64,000 bases of DNA. Origin: Wolfiporia cocos (Eukaryota > Basidiomycota > Agaricomycetes > Polyporales > Phaeolaceae). Below, one piece after another: positions 24,401 to 34,691 of this stretch. Both the position numbers and the translations under genes were made by a program. The stretch lies in assembly GCA_029448655.1 (NCBI GenBank), contig JACCLO010000015.1:620001-684000 (forward strand). Direction: 5' to 3'. Position 1 is the stretch's first letter, and every line of letters begins with the position of its first letter. Below the pieces are notes generated by a model, which worked only from the letters and a program-made list of their open reading frames with translations, did no database searches and had not been told where the DNA came from.

Positions 24401-25817
24401 CCCCAATGGACTGACGATGACAATGATGCTGTACAGCATGCAGGAACTACAATTGCTACTGGACAGCATGGCAATGGTAGCTCCAGCAATGCTACTGACC
24501 ATTCAGACAGTGAGCCTGAAGTCGGCGAGCCAGAAGTTGGTGAGCTGGAAGTTGGTGAGCCGGAAGTCGATGAAAGTATTCGCTATTCCAAGGTTACTGC
24601 AATAACCCTCACAGCGGGTCATCGAGTCAACATAAGGTCCCAGAGTAGACATCTACAGTCGGTGCTCTATGCGGCCATGGATATGACATATGAGCGGCTC
24701 TGCTTTGATGATGCATTCCCTGATGTTGCACGGTTTCAGCATGAGTACATGCGAACGATTCTCTACAAGTGTGCATTGAAGGTTGGGGAGCCTGCAATCG
24801 CACACCGTATTTTTTATGATAATAGCTATGCTGTGTTGCTGGCTGAGGTGGTGCGTGTCACACAAACCACGCTAGCACTGTGCTGACAACATCTAGCCTG
24901 AGGCTCGAATTTATCTATTCCGTCGCGACATTAAACAAGCATGCACACGACATCTCTTGTTGTTGTATGGCCTTACAGGTGATTATGCACTTCAGGTCCG
25001 ACAATTGCTTGGTGATATTATGTACATCTTTCCTGCCAATGCACAGGTGCGTTATTCTCTTCTTACCTTGAGACAGTCCTACAATGCCTATTTCAGGGTC
25101 AGCCTGACCGTAGCAAGCCATATCAGCATTCAATTATTACCCGTGTCATAGCTTCAGTGTTTTTTCAGAAACGCCAGAATGCGACTCTCAGACTGTTTCC
25201 CCGGTTTGCTGCACACACCAAGAATGGCAAGCGCATGTATGAGATATCAGCATCAATTGTAGTGCTTGTGGCTACTGCAGTTTGTCAACTTGCCATTGAA
25301 ACATGCGACATACTGACAGTTGGATATAGGTGTTTTGCTGTCTCAAGGAACACGAAACTGGTTTCAAGAACACTGTTGACTTCTCTCAAGACAGTTTTGA
25401 GGAGACTTACAAGACACACCTTGGGATTCTCGAGGTTCTCGAGCAAGAGAATCCAAGCTCTTACCACCGCTTGATGGCTACTGTTTTTGATTCTGCCAGG
25501 TATGTCAGCATTTTCGGTGCACCGCAATACTGATTAACTGAATGCTGGCCTTCAAAGCACTGGTCATGCCTCTACAGTTCAGGAGAAAGTCCGTGACGCT
25601 GTTTCTTTCATTCGTTTCAATGATTTAGAGTAGGTACTTTTTACTATATTCCACATCATGCAGTGCTTCGTCATTCCTTTACCGTAGTCATAGAAGGTGG
25701 ACACTCTTTTTACAGCCTTCTATGTATCAGCATAATGTCAATGAATACCCCATCGTTCCTTCCATGAATGCGTGATTCCATATGAACAACGGCATTGGAG
25801 AGCCTGCTAGCGGCGAG

Positions 25818-26006
25818 CTATTCCAATTTAATTCATACAGAATTAGATCTATTCATGCTAAATTAGATCAAATTAGATGGAACTAGGATCTAGCTTAATT
25901 AAGTTATACAGGGGGGGGGGGGTTGTAAAAGTCTAATCTTCCTAATCTTCTAGTTCGAGATAATTCGAATGGATTAGATCTAATTAGACTCTAATCATAC
26001 TGAATT
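25818..26006. mobile_element. Small AT-rich inverted-repeat element (possible MITE)
   Basis: Imperfect inverted arms (ttccaattta...cagaattagatctattc on the left; its counterpart gaatggattagatctaatt...gaattggag on the right) flank a 12-base G run at about 25911-25922. No clear TSD was found. It lies at the truncated 3' end of the broken KDZ gene. Confidence 0.5.
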
Positions 26007-28094
26007 GGAGAAGTCAAATTTTCCTGATGAAATCGATACTTCGACTTGTCAATGCCTCCACGGCTGACACTTGAGATTCTGCTAACCACATCCGTGGTGC
26101 CTGAGATTCCGTTGACTTACACTTGACCCCTGCCTCTGTCTGTCCTGCCCCATTCTTCACATCACTGGCTGGCTCATCATCGCTGTCTTTGTCGTCGTCT
26201 AGGTCGTCATCCATGAGATCCTTCACATCGGCGTTGTATATGTTGGGGTTTGTCATCCCATCACACCCCTCTTCCTTCAAAGCCACCTCTACCACCGGTG
26301 ATATGAATTGTGCACAATGCGTCTCCAAATCCTCCATGCATGCCCACAATTGGTGTAATTTCTCCTCTACAACTGCTGCATCCACTTTGCTCAATCGACT
26401 CCTGTTCATATCATGTAGTAAGGATACCCTGCATAACAGATTAACATCTGTCATGTCTCCGGAGCAAAGGTACTCATTGCATTTCCTGTAAGGCAATTCC
26501 CTCTTCAATCGAACTGATTAGACCATACTCATTCGCATCCTTCGCCCGCGTTTTTAACTCCATGGCCTGTTCCAATTGCGATGGCACTGTATACCCATTA
26601 ACCACAGGTCCAAACTCCCACTGTCCCTCAACTCACCTTTAGTCTTTCAAGGTTCGTAGGGATTTTTCAGGCCCTTATGCTGCTTCACATCCACCACCCT
26701 TGCCAGGAAATCACCTTCCTCCTCATGCCAGTTGTCCAAGGGAAACCCCGAGGCCTGCGCACTTGCTTCAAGCTTCCTGAGGTGGTTGACGGCAGCTTCC
26801 TTTTGGACAAGAGCTTCCCTGTATTTGCCTGCAAGGTCATGTGCTGTTTTTGTTCAGATTAAGGATCAAATGTGCAATGGAATGAAGACTCACCCATGGA
26901 GTGCGCTCTCTTCATGTTCATGTCTGAATGATGGTTGTTAATGATATCACGGCAATGCCCTGCTGTTATCTCGCACATGCAGGCACCTAGTGCATTCAAC
27001 ACTGCCCACACTCTCTCTGATGCCTTGCCATCCGTCATGCCCACACCGGGTAGCAGGTAGAACAAAAACAAAAATTGACAAAGCACCTTATGTGCGTGCT
27101 CATGTAACTTACCCACCCCACATCCGGTTTCCGGGAAGTCCGCTGAAATGATGCTATTGTACTCTGCCAAATGTTCGTGCACCTTCACCATCTGTTTGTC
27201 GAAGTTGATAGCATATTGACAGTTGATATCGTACCCAGAAATATGGAGGAGGAGGTCCATCCATGGCTGTAAGCCAGAGAGCATCGCACAATCAACATTG
27301 GCGAATCTAATGCACTGTAAGTACAGTTATGTGCTACAATTGCCAAAGACATACCTTTCGCCCTTCTGCAGATCTACTCCGCCCACTGGCAATACAAACA
27401 TGTGCCACGCACACATTAACCCCATGGTGCCAGATACCTTTGACCAATGTCCACCGTAGCCCATGGCTCCAAACTTATGATGTGTAGATTCCTGGAATAT
27501 GCTCTTAGATCTCCCAAACATGAGCGCAGTCAGAGACATACCTCATGAGCCACCATTTCCACTCAAGCTAAGAATCGAGCACAGTCATCCTCGTCTGCAA
27601 AACACACTGCCCCCTTTGTCAAGGGTCTATTGTTAGGGTCCAAGGGCTTTTTGTGCATGTTCTGATGAAAATTGCCATCCACAGTGTGGAAGAGTGCATC
27701 GAGAAAGCTGCCAAAGTTCAATTAGAGAGGTCTGTTATTCCCACATGCCATATGTACCATTTGTCTTTGGCATGCTGTTTCCAGCCAGGATCCATATTGA
27801 TGTTGGGCTGTGGACAGGCAGGGCACCAAACTGCCAAACTTCTTGCAGGTAGATTGGCAGGTGGATGGATGCCTGCCCATTTTGTCACTTGTAGAAATGT
27901 GTATTCCTGTTGAGCAGTAAGAAACTCACGATACCTGTCCTGAGAGATTTTAGGACATTATCAGTGGTGACGAGGAAGATGGCCCTCACTGTGACATCAT
28001 TGATGCCAATGTCATCCATTGTTCAGCATAGATATGTGATGTAGTCTGTCACAGTTTATTCTGGGACATATAGCATTTTCCCTATAATTATAGC

Positions 28095-28513
28095 TGACAC
28101 GGTCTCGTACCGTGGGACCACGCAGTGGGGAAAGCCTAATATACGTCGTTATTGAGGTCATAACGGCGTTGACGTATGTCGTTGTACCCAGACTAGCGGT
28201 CATGAAATAAGAGCGTCACCAGCACGCATAGTCACACAGTGAGAAGAGACAGGGGGACTAGCCCCAATGTCGAGAATAACAGAGATGGGGCTGTAAGGCC
28301 ACCATCTCGCGCTATATGTACATGAGGGGAGGCGCTATGTAACTACCCTAAAGTAAGGGTCTGTGCACCCTCTACTATGAGTCACATGGGAGCGCACTAC
28401 CTAACGTATGAACACATGAGCGATAAGGTATCAGGGAATGTAGCTAAACCTTGTCAAACCAGAAGATAAACTATCAGAAGTCACGTGATCGCACTCGCAA
28501 ACGATCTGTGACA
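28095..28513 (-). mobile_element. Solo LTR, family C, TSD ATAGC, nested in family A
   Basis: It starts TGACACGGTCTCG and ends GATCTGTGACA, flanked by ATAGC at 28090-28094 and 28514-28518. Across the TSD, family A sequence continues directly (taatAGC into AGCaatttatcc), as in the copy at 22721. Confidence 0.93.
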
Positions 28514-28988
28514 ATAGCAATTTATCCGGGATTTATACGTCTACCTACAAGTTATCCAGGGGTTATCCCTTACTTGCCATACCATTAATCCTTAACTGAA
28601 TTACCCGCTTACAAGGGCGCTTACGCGCTACTAAGCAACCCTGACACAGCATAACACGCTAGTCATACAGCATTACACATGCACTATCACCGTTAAGCCT
28701 AATGGCCCGGTATTGCATACAATAGCCTAGACAATAGCAACATCATCGCTACATCATCCCGGTCCAGCCCTTCAAGGCCAGACCAACCACGTCATAAGAT
28801 TCGCCAAGCATCACAATGACAACCATCAGGCGTGGCACGCCTCGCATAATAATGTCAACACCAACAAACATCACCTTACTGCAATGTACCATTGGTCCGG
28901 CCTACACGGCCTCCCACGGGCTCCGCAACTAGCGTAACCCCGGTCTCCTGCCATCACGGTGAATACCAAACCCCGGACCTCACCTCAC

Positions 28989-29742
28989 TGACACAGACTC
29001 ACCTGAGGTTGTGGGACTGGCCCTAGCCAGGGGTATTCCCTATATGCATAGACGCAAACGCCTTGGACATGGCGGTTAGGAACTCACACACGCACGAGTT
29101 GTGGGCATCTCTGATCCCAGCATTCACGTAAGAGAGAGAGCCTCTCACCCAATCAACGGCGGCATACCGGCTAAGGTTGCGCCTACTGGGATCGATGCAC
29201 CACCTACTCCTACACTACTAACGAGGAGGTCACAACGTACCGACCATGTAGTGGGCTGCCCCAGGAAGCCAGAGCCAGAGGGCGATGCACTTGTCTAAGC
29301 AGGGCCCCAGTGCCCAGAGGGTAGTGGACCAGCGCACACAGAGCCTCAGAGTAAGTAAGAGGGTTTGCACCCCATTGCCGAGAATCTCAAAGATGAGGCT
29401 GTAAGGCCTCATCGTCGTAGTATATATACATGCACTTGCAGCATCAAGTATCTAGCATACCCTAAAGAAACGGTCTGTGCGTGTATCTATGGGTTACCGT
29501 ACAAGTGACGCGTGATGTATCTACCTGTGACTGTTATGAATCATGAGTCATGTGAGTATGAAGGGGAGCGTGCGGCCCTAGCGTGCATACAATCTAATAG
29601 GTCAGGTGCCTTAATAAGATAACAGGGAGCGAGGTGATGAGGTGACGAGGTAAGAGACAGGGAACCGCGCACATCCCAGCGCTGCTGTGCCTACAAACCG
29701 AGGGAAGAGGTCAAGATACCCCCTAAGGAAGATACTGTGACA
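28989..29742 (-). mobile_element. Solo LTR, family D, TSD CTCAC/CTCAT, nested in family A
   Basis: It starts TGACACAGACTCACC and ends ATACTGTGACA. The flanks are CTCAC (28984-28988) and CTCAT (29743-29747), one mismatch. Its first 60 bases resemble the reverse complement of the end of the LTR at 53487-55750 (TGTGGGAC.GGCCCTAGC), so the two are one family. Confidence 0.85.
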
Positions 29743-31273
29743 CTCATGGCTAAGTCCCACAATGCCTTGGTAACCATTCGGTCCAAGCATTAACACATGC
29801 CACGGTACTACCCGTCCAATGGCATTACAACCTCGGTGCCTCGCCTTGGTCAGCACACGTATCCGCCCTCTGGCATATACACCTCATGGTCCGACTCCGT
29901 CGGCCATGCGTTATACCTGGGCTGTGCCCATATTCACATGTCCATCTCGTATGGCATGATCACTCTCCCTTTTACCATTGGCTCGGCCATTACCAGCCTT
30001 GCATGTCATTCATAGGTAGAGTTTGAGTTCAGCCCTCACCCTTATGGCAAAGGCCACCACTCTCGTTTAGGGCATAGACTGTATAGTCACATGCCTTTAC
30101 ATATTCATGTATTTAAGGTAGGGCTAGACACCTTTACACCTTAGTTCTATTCTTCTCGGCTACGCCGTAGAAGCTATCTCCACCCCTCTGCTGCACCTGT
30201 CTGCCTTTCCACACCAGTTAGGGAACCTGGTGAGTCCCACAAGGTAGCTTGTGTCATAGTCATGGGCACTCATCTGGGCTTGCAAGGACAGTTTATGAAA
30301 GTCCCGCATTACGTGCATGGTGAATACTGTCGCAGGCTTGGTCCATGAGGCAGGAAATAACCCAAATTCAACCAATTGTAGTGGTTCAGCTTTGGTGAAG
30401 TAGTGTTGCCGAAGTTCAGTTCAGTTCAGGTTCAGGGGGGTCTGGGGCTGAACCTAGAACAGAACCGACTGCAGGGAGCCTGAACCTGAACCTGAACCTG
30501 GACTGAACCTGCTGAACCAGTTCAGCAGGTTCGGTTCAAGGTTCGAACTAGGTTCAGACCGCTAAGTCACTTGCTTTTATAGTGTGTAAAAATAATATTT
30601 TGGACACCAACTCTGGGTACCTTTCTGTGTATGCCAATTGATATACCTCATCCCCAGCAATATTTAAACTGCTAGAATGACCACACTTCAAGTTTTGCAG
30701 TGCCTCAAGCATCCATTTGACATCTATTGGGCTGCTGCTGTTGTCAGAAAAAATATTTTCTCTCGGGTTCTCCAGGCAGGTCAGGATGTGCCAGGATATG
30801 TGAGGCATTCGAGAGGTTGAAGGGGAGCGGTTTCACCGGTTGAATGTAGCCTGTATCGATTTTGGACTGCAGCGGCAGATTTAATAGTGCGGAATAATGA
30901 AAGTCGAATTAAAATGCTTGTGACCGATTTTCCTAAGTCCTGAGCATATGTCTCGAGTGCAGCTCTTCATCTGACCTTGTCTTGGTGTAATTATATGTAT
31001 TTGATGCCCTCTAGTCGCTTCTTGAATGCATAGGGTACAGTCAAGTTCTACTACCCTAGAAATTCGCTATTTTGTCAGGGGTCAAGGGCTGAGTCATGAA
31101 GGCAACCATGAAACAGTGCAGAATAGTCTGAAAAATCAGTAAAGTAATTTTATGGAATGGATCTAGGGAGGATTTGGGGTGGAGTGAGGAGGGAAGAGGA
31201 AAAATAGCAGGAAAAAGAAACAGGGCCATAAACTGGGGTTGAACTGGTAGCAGTAGCTTTGGGGTACGAGGGA

Positions 31274-31492
31274 CTTCAGTCAATTATCTTAATCTGCCAA
31301 CTGCCCTTTGCTTAAGAAATGGCAGTTGCGAGCTAGGTTTGCATGGAGATTAATCTGCTAGCTGCGGCAGATTAATCTACTGTGACAATAAAATGATACA
31401 TCCAGGATTCGAACCAAGGACCTTAGCACAGATGAGAATAAGAGCATCGCAGTATACATTAACTAACTGAGCTACAGTGCAACTAGTGTCTG
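31274..31492 (-). mobile_element. tRNA-derived SINE, left arm
   Basis: On the minus strand the head has a pol III A-box-like GTAGCTCAGTTAGTT and B box GGTTCGAATCC, followed by a tail with paired words (GCAGATTAATCT, AACTGCCATTTCTTAAGC, AGTTGGCAGATTAAGATAA) ending TTGACTGAAG. The head does not fold into a normal cloverleaf in my reading, so this is a SINE and not a tRNA gene. Confidence 0.75.
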
Positions 31493-31772
31493 CACACTTT
31501 TAAGCAATATATAGAATATTTTGTAAAGTTCATTTTCGTGGTTTAACATCTCCCATAACACAAATACAAATGAATCTGCCTCTAAAGACCTGTGATTCCA
31601 GTGCATTCAGCTTTCCCATGGTGAGTTGCTCCAGGTCAGGCATGGTAAATCAAGCTACCACTATCATTGATTTCTTCATGCTTGTTGTAGCAGTTAGTTG
31701 CCTTGATGATTTGCGAAAATTGTGTGTAAAATTTGCGTTATATATATTTTAATTGGTCAAAGGTAACTGTTG

Positions 31773-31980
31773 CCACTATGGCTCAGTTGGCTAATTATGC
31801 CGCGATGCTCTTATTCTCATCTGTGCTAAGGTCCTTGGTTCGAATCCTGGATGTATCATTTTATTGTCACAGTAGATTAATCTGCCGCAGCTAGCAGATT
31901 GATCTCCATGCAAACCTAGCTCGCAACTGCCATTTCTTAAGCGAAGGGCAGTTGGCAGATTAAGATAGTTGACTGAAACT
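31773..31980 (+). mobile_element. tRNA-derived SINE, right arm
   Basis: The same SINE on the plus strand, with A-box-like ATGGCTCAGTTGGCT, B box GGTTCGAATCC, and a tail ending GATAGTTGACTGAA. It is nearly identical to the left arm from the anticodon region to the end. Confidence 0.75.
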
Positions 31981-33448
31981 CTACGGGGTACCTGTCTTGG
32001 CTGGTTTGGCAGCAAATGAGTGCTGATTGGGCTTTTGTAGCTTGTGAAGCTGAGGTGGCATGCCAATAGTTTAATGTGTGGATGTGATTGACATGTGATC
32101 AGCATTGTGGCTGAACTACCCTAGATGGCTATAGGGACTTCCAGCTTCACCTTTCTCGTCCCTTCAGCATCATCCTGGAGCATAAGTGGGCTCATTTTGG
32201 TGTGCTTATGTGTCATATAACCTTGTGCAATTAAATTAGCCTGCAGCACACTGCATTCTGAAGTGGCTCTTAGTCTCCTTCAGAGTGATAAGACATAACT
32301 TGTTGATGCACAACAATCAATCAAGGCAGCCATTTTGAGCAGTTCAGTAATCAGATTCCATGAGTAGAACAAGTGTGAACTAGCCTGAGGCAAAGCTCAA
32401 TAACAAACCTTATTAGACAGTTCTGTATATAACCTACAGTAGGATCATGGATATGAAGTGAAACACTATATCTACATTTTTGACTTCATATAACAGCAGT
32501 GAATGCAGCCCCATGTCACAGAAAGCACAGTAATTCCAACATGGGGTTGAGCTCTTGCCATAGTAGGAGACTGGAGTGTATGAGTGCTGATACTTGCCAT
32601 GGTGAAGCCAGTTATCCATGACTTACTGCAACAATACTATAGCAAGGATGGCAAGACCATAATTGTAATTAATACTTATCCACCAGTAGCTACCAAGAAT
32701 ATGTGAATGCTAAGTGGTTCAAGGTTCAGTCTGGTTTGAACCTGGTTCAAGGGTACCCATGGCCCCCCTGAACCAAGAACTGAACCTCAACATCCTACCC
32801 TGAACCGGACCTGGACTGAACCTGAACCTAGGTTCGGTTCAGGCAGTTCAGGTTCTGAACCTTGGTTCTGAACTGAACCTCAGCAACACTACTCACATTA
32901 CTCTTCCAATGGCGAGTGGCAATATTCTTCCCACTCAGGAGGTACTATGGAGCGTCTCTCAACAACGGATCCTGAGAGCAGTGACAAAGACGAAGACGAA
33001 CAATATGATATTTCTGAGGATCCTCTTTATGAGCAAAATCGGGCCATGGCTGATACTTCACACTTGGACGACACTGATGACTTCTTGGACGTAACTCCTC
33101 CTGCCCTCTCCAAGCATCGTGCCATCCAGAATGCATACATCCATGCCTTTGCAAATTCGGCTTGCTGGAATGGGACACACGCATCTGCCGAGGATTTTTT
33201 GACTGTGATACATGCTACTATACAGACTCTCCATGATCCAACTGACTGTGAGCTGAATGAGCATCTGGCATGTATGGCTCGGACACTCAGGACTGCTAAG
33301 AAGCGACTTGGTGTAGATCCTGACGACTCTATCATCTATTACATACTCTGCCCTATCTGCTGGAAGTGCTATGATCCCCAGGAGCTCACTGATATTCAAG
33401 ATCCCCATCATCATCAAAATGCAAGATGGCTTATCAGTACTGGAGGCG

Positions 33449-33518
33449 GCTTATCAGTGCTGGAGGTGCTTGCCAATTGAGGCAGAATCTTATCTGTACA
33501 GATAAGCACTGATAAGAT
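33449..33518. repeat. Nested hairpin: 12-bp inverted arms and an 18-bp perfect palindrome
   Basis: CTTATCAGTGCT near 33449 pairs with AGCACTGATAAG near 33506, and the palindrome CTTATCTGTACAGATAAG lies between them and overlaps the right arm. It sits near the left end of the 5.6-kb insertion and may belong to its terminus. Confidence 0.5.
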
Positions 33519-34691
33519 CAACAGCAGAGTGGCATACAATCGCCACTCTGAAGGCATCTTATAAGCGTCAGTCAAACTCAATGTGTGACTGGTAAACTAA
33601 TTACCTGACTGGAATATATTTGTTGTTTCATAGTCAGGCTGGCATATGTTTTGTAATGAATGGTTGCAGCTTACCTTCATAGATATACTGCAACCTGTGG
33701 CATGTGCCACACAATGTGGCGTGCACTATAACAGACGAAATGCTCACTATACTTCCCATGGACTCTTCACTACATTCACTCTGTTAACTTTGTTGTGCTT
33801 TGATTAGTACGTTTTATAATTCTACTGTACTACAGCATGCAAACTATAGCCTGAGGATATTGTAATGAGCTGATGCACTGTAGAAGTAGAACCTTTGGTG
33901 ACATGGAATACTAGTGGTATAGGGCCCTCACAAAGCATCCAGATGAGGCAGCAAGACGATCTTTGAGCAGTTGCACATCAATGATGTCATAGTGGACACA
34001 TGACGTGAGTTTGCAGCAGCCATTGAGCTTTTATGGTAACTTCATTACCCAATCGAGTGATATTACCCTAGTCATCCTTCAATTGCTATCACTAGTTTAG
34101 GTTCTGTCATCTTTTCAGTCAGCTCCTCAATGTGTCACTCCTGTAGCTTATCTACTGGCTCACAATGCTCTCCTTTAGTGATGTGCAAAGCCTGGCTCAG
34201 CTCAAAGCCCGGGGCTTGGGCCCAGCTTTGAAGGGCTCGGGCTCAGCGAAATGTCAGGCTGGGCCCTCCCTGATGGCTCAGGCCAGGGCTTATGGGCATG
34301 ACACAGAACCTTGTGTCATCCCCTACATACAGCCCATAGCCCTACACCCATCCTAACACCTAACTCCCAACGCCTAACGTGATGGCCCAATAGGTCCTAG
34401 TGGGGGTGTCTAACATCCAGCCCCTAGGGTTGGCTACCAGGTCGAGAGTCTGACGCTAAGGTCGAGTAGAGAGGCAGACAGCAGAGTGGGGTATCACGCA
34501 GAGAGGAAGTGGTTCAGGGGGAATGCACCCCTGTAATCGACATTGAACTGTCTGAGGAGTATGCCTCAGACTGGACTAGTTTATATACACGCGGCGCAAC
34601 ACAAGTAGATACCCTTGCCCTAAAGCAACATGGCCTGTGCGCATGCACCTACGAGTGAGTACCTAATCACGTCACGTGCTACTTACGTTAC

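Larger units (their letters stand above)
22034..25632 (+). pseudogene. DUF6532-type gene split by a solo LTR
   Basis: The C-terminal half is clear. Splicing short GT-AG introns between 24600 and 25632 gives QLLGDIMYIFPANAQ, then GQPDRSKPYQHSIITRVIAS, then SIVVLVATAVFCCLKEHETG (intron near 25279-25329), then LGILEVLEQENPSSYHRLMA, and the end VQEKVRDAVSFIRFNDLE with stop at about 25630. This order matches DUF6532, a multicopy Agaricomycete domain of unknown function. The N-terminus is acidic and low complexity: ATG 22034, intron, IESPTPADDDEDPIESF, and near 24510-24570 a run of E-P-E-V-G repeats. A family A solo LTR (22721-23808) lies between the two halves. I cannot tell whether it sits in an exon or an intron, and the stretch 22270-24400 has several stops, so I call it a probable pseudogene. 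Confidence 0.7.
28047..30256 (+). mobile_element. Solo LTR, family A, TSD TAGTC, containing two nested solo LTRs
   Basis: It starts TGTCACAGTTTATT and ends CTTGTGTCA, with TAGTC at 28042-28046 and 30257-30261. The body is interrupted at 28095-28513 and 28989-29742 by two other LTRs; removing them restores the family A sequence. Confidence 0.93.
26014..30400 (-). pseudogene. KDZ transposase copy 2, truncated at both ends and split by an LTR
   Basis: The minus-strand pieces align in order with the KDZ gene at 60678-63968. 30400-30262: AEPLQLVEFGLFPASWTKPATVFT. 28046-27540: LPARSLAVWCPACPQPNINMD and DGNFHQNMHKKPLDPNNRPLT. 27539-27327: KFGAMGYGGHWSKVSGTMGL and GGVDLQKGERY. 27284-26859: LSGLQPWMDLLLHISGYDIN and LPGVGMTDGKASERVWAVLN. 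26508-26014: the acidic C-terminal region. The N-terminal half including the CxC2-like cysteine cluster is missing because the frame starts at the hAT junction at 30400; the C-terminus stops at the AT-rich repeat. A family A solo LTR with two further nested LTRs (28047-30256) lies inside the catalytic region. It is clearly non-functional. Confidence 0.85.
31268..31984. mobile_element. Foldback unit: two SINEs in inverted orientation with a 7-bp duplication
   Basis: GGGGTAC occurs at 31261-31267 and 31985-31991, while hAT copy 1 has the site only once (aggtaccccaaag near 19726-19733). The insert has inverted arms of about 215 bp, each a complete tRNA-derived SINE, and a 280-bp spacer without an ORF of note. 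Confidence 0.85.
30401..32891 (-). mobile_element. hAT-like element copy 2 (GGTTCAG type), inverted relative to copy 1
   Basis: It starts TAGTGTTGCCGAAG and ends CTCAGCAACACTA with the same GGTTCA arrays. Its sequence is the reverse complement of 18827-20522 throughout, except for a 717-bp insertion at 31268-31984. The right flank CTCACATT (32892-32899) matches the reverse complement of the right flank of copy 1; the left flank abuts the KDZ pseudogene without a duplication. Confidence 0.88.

Noticed and set aside
31370..31490. tRNA gene on the minus strand (A-box- and B-box-like motifs)
   Set aside because: The head continues into a repeated SINE tail, occurs twice in inverted orientation and does not fold into a standard cloverleaf in my reading.
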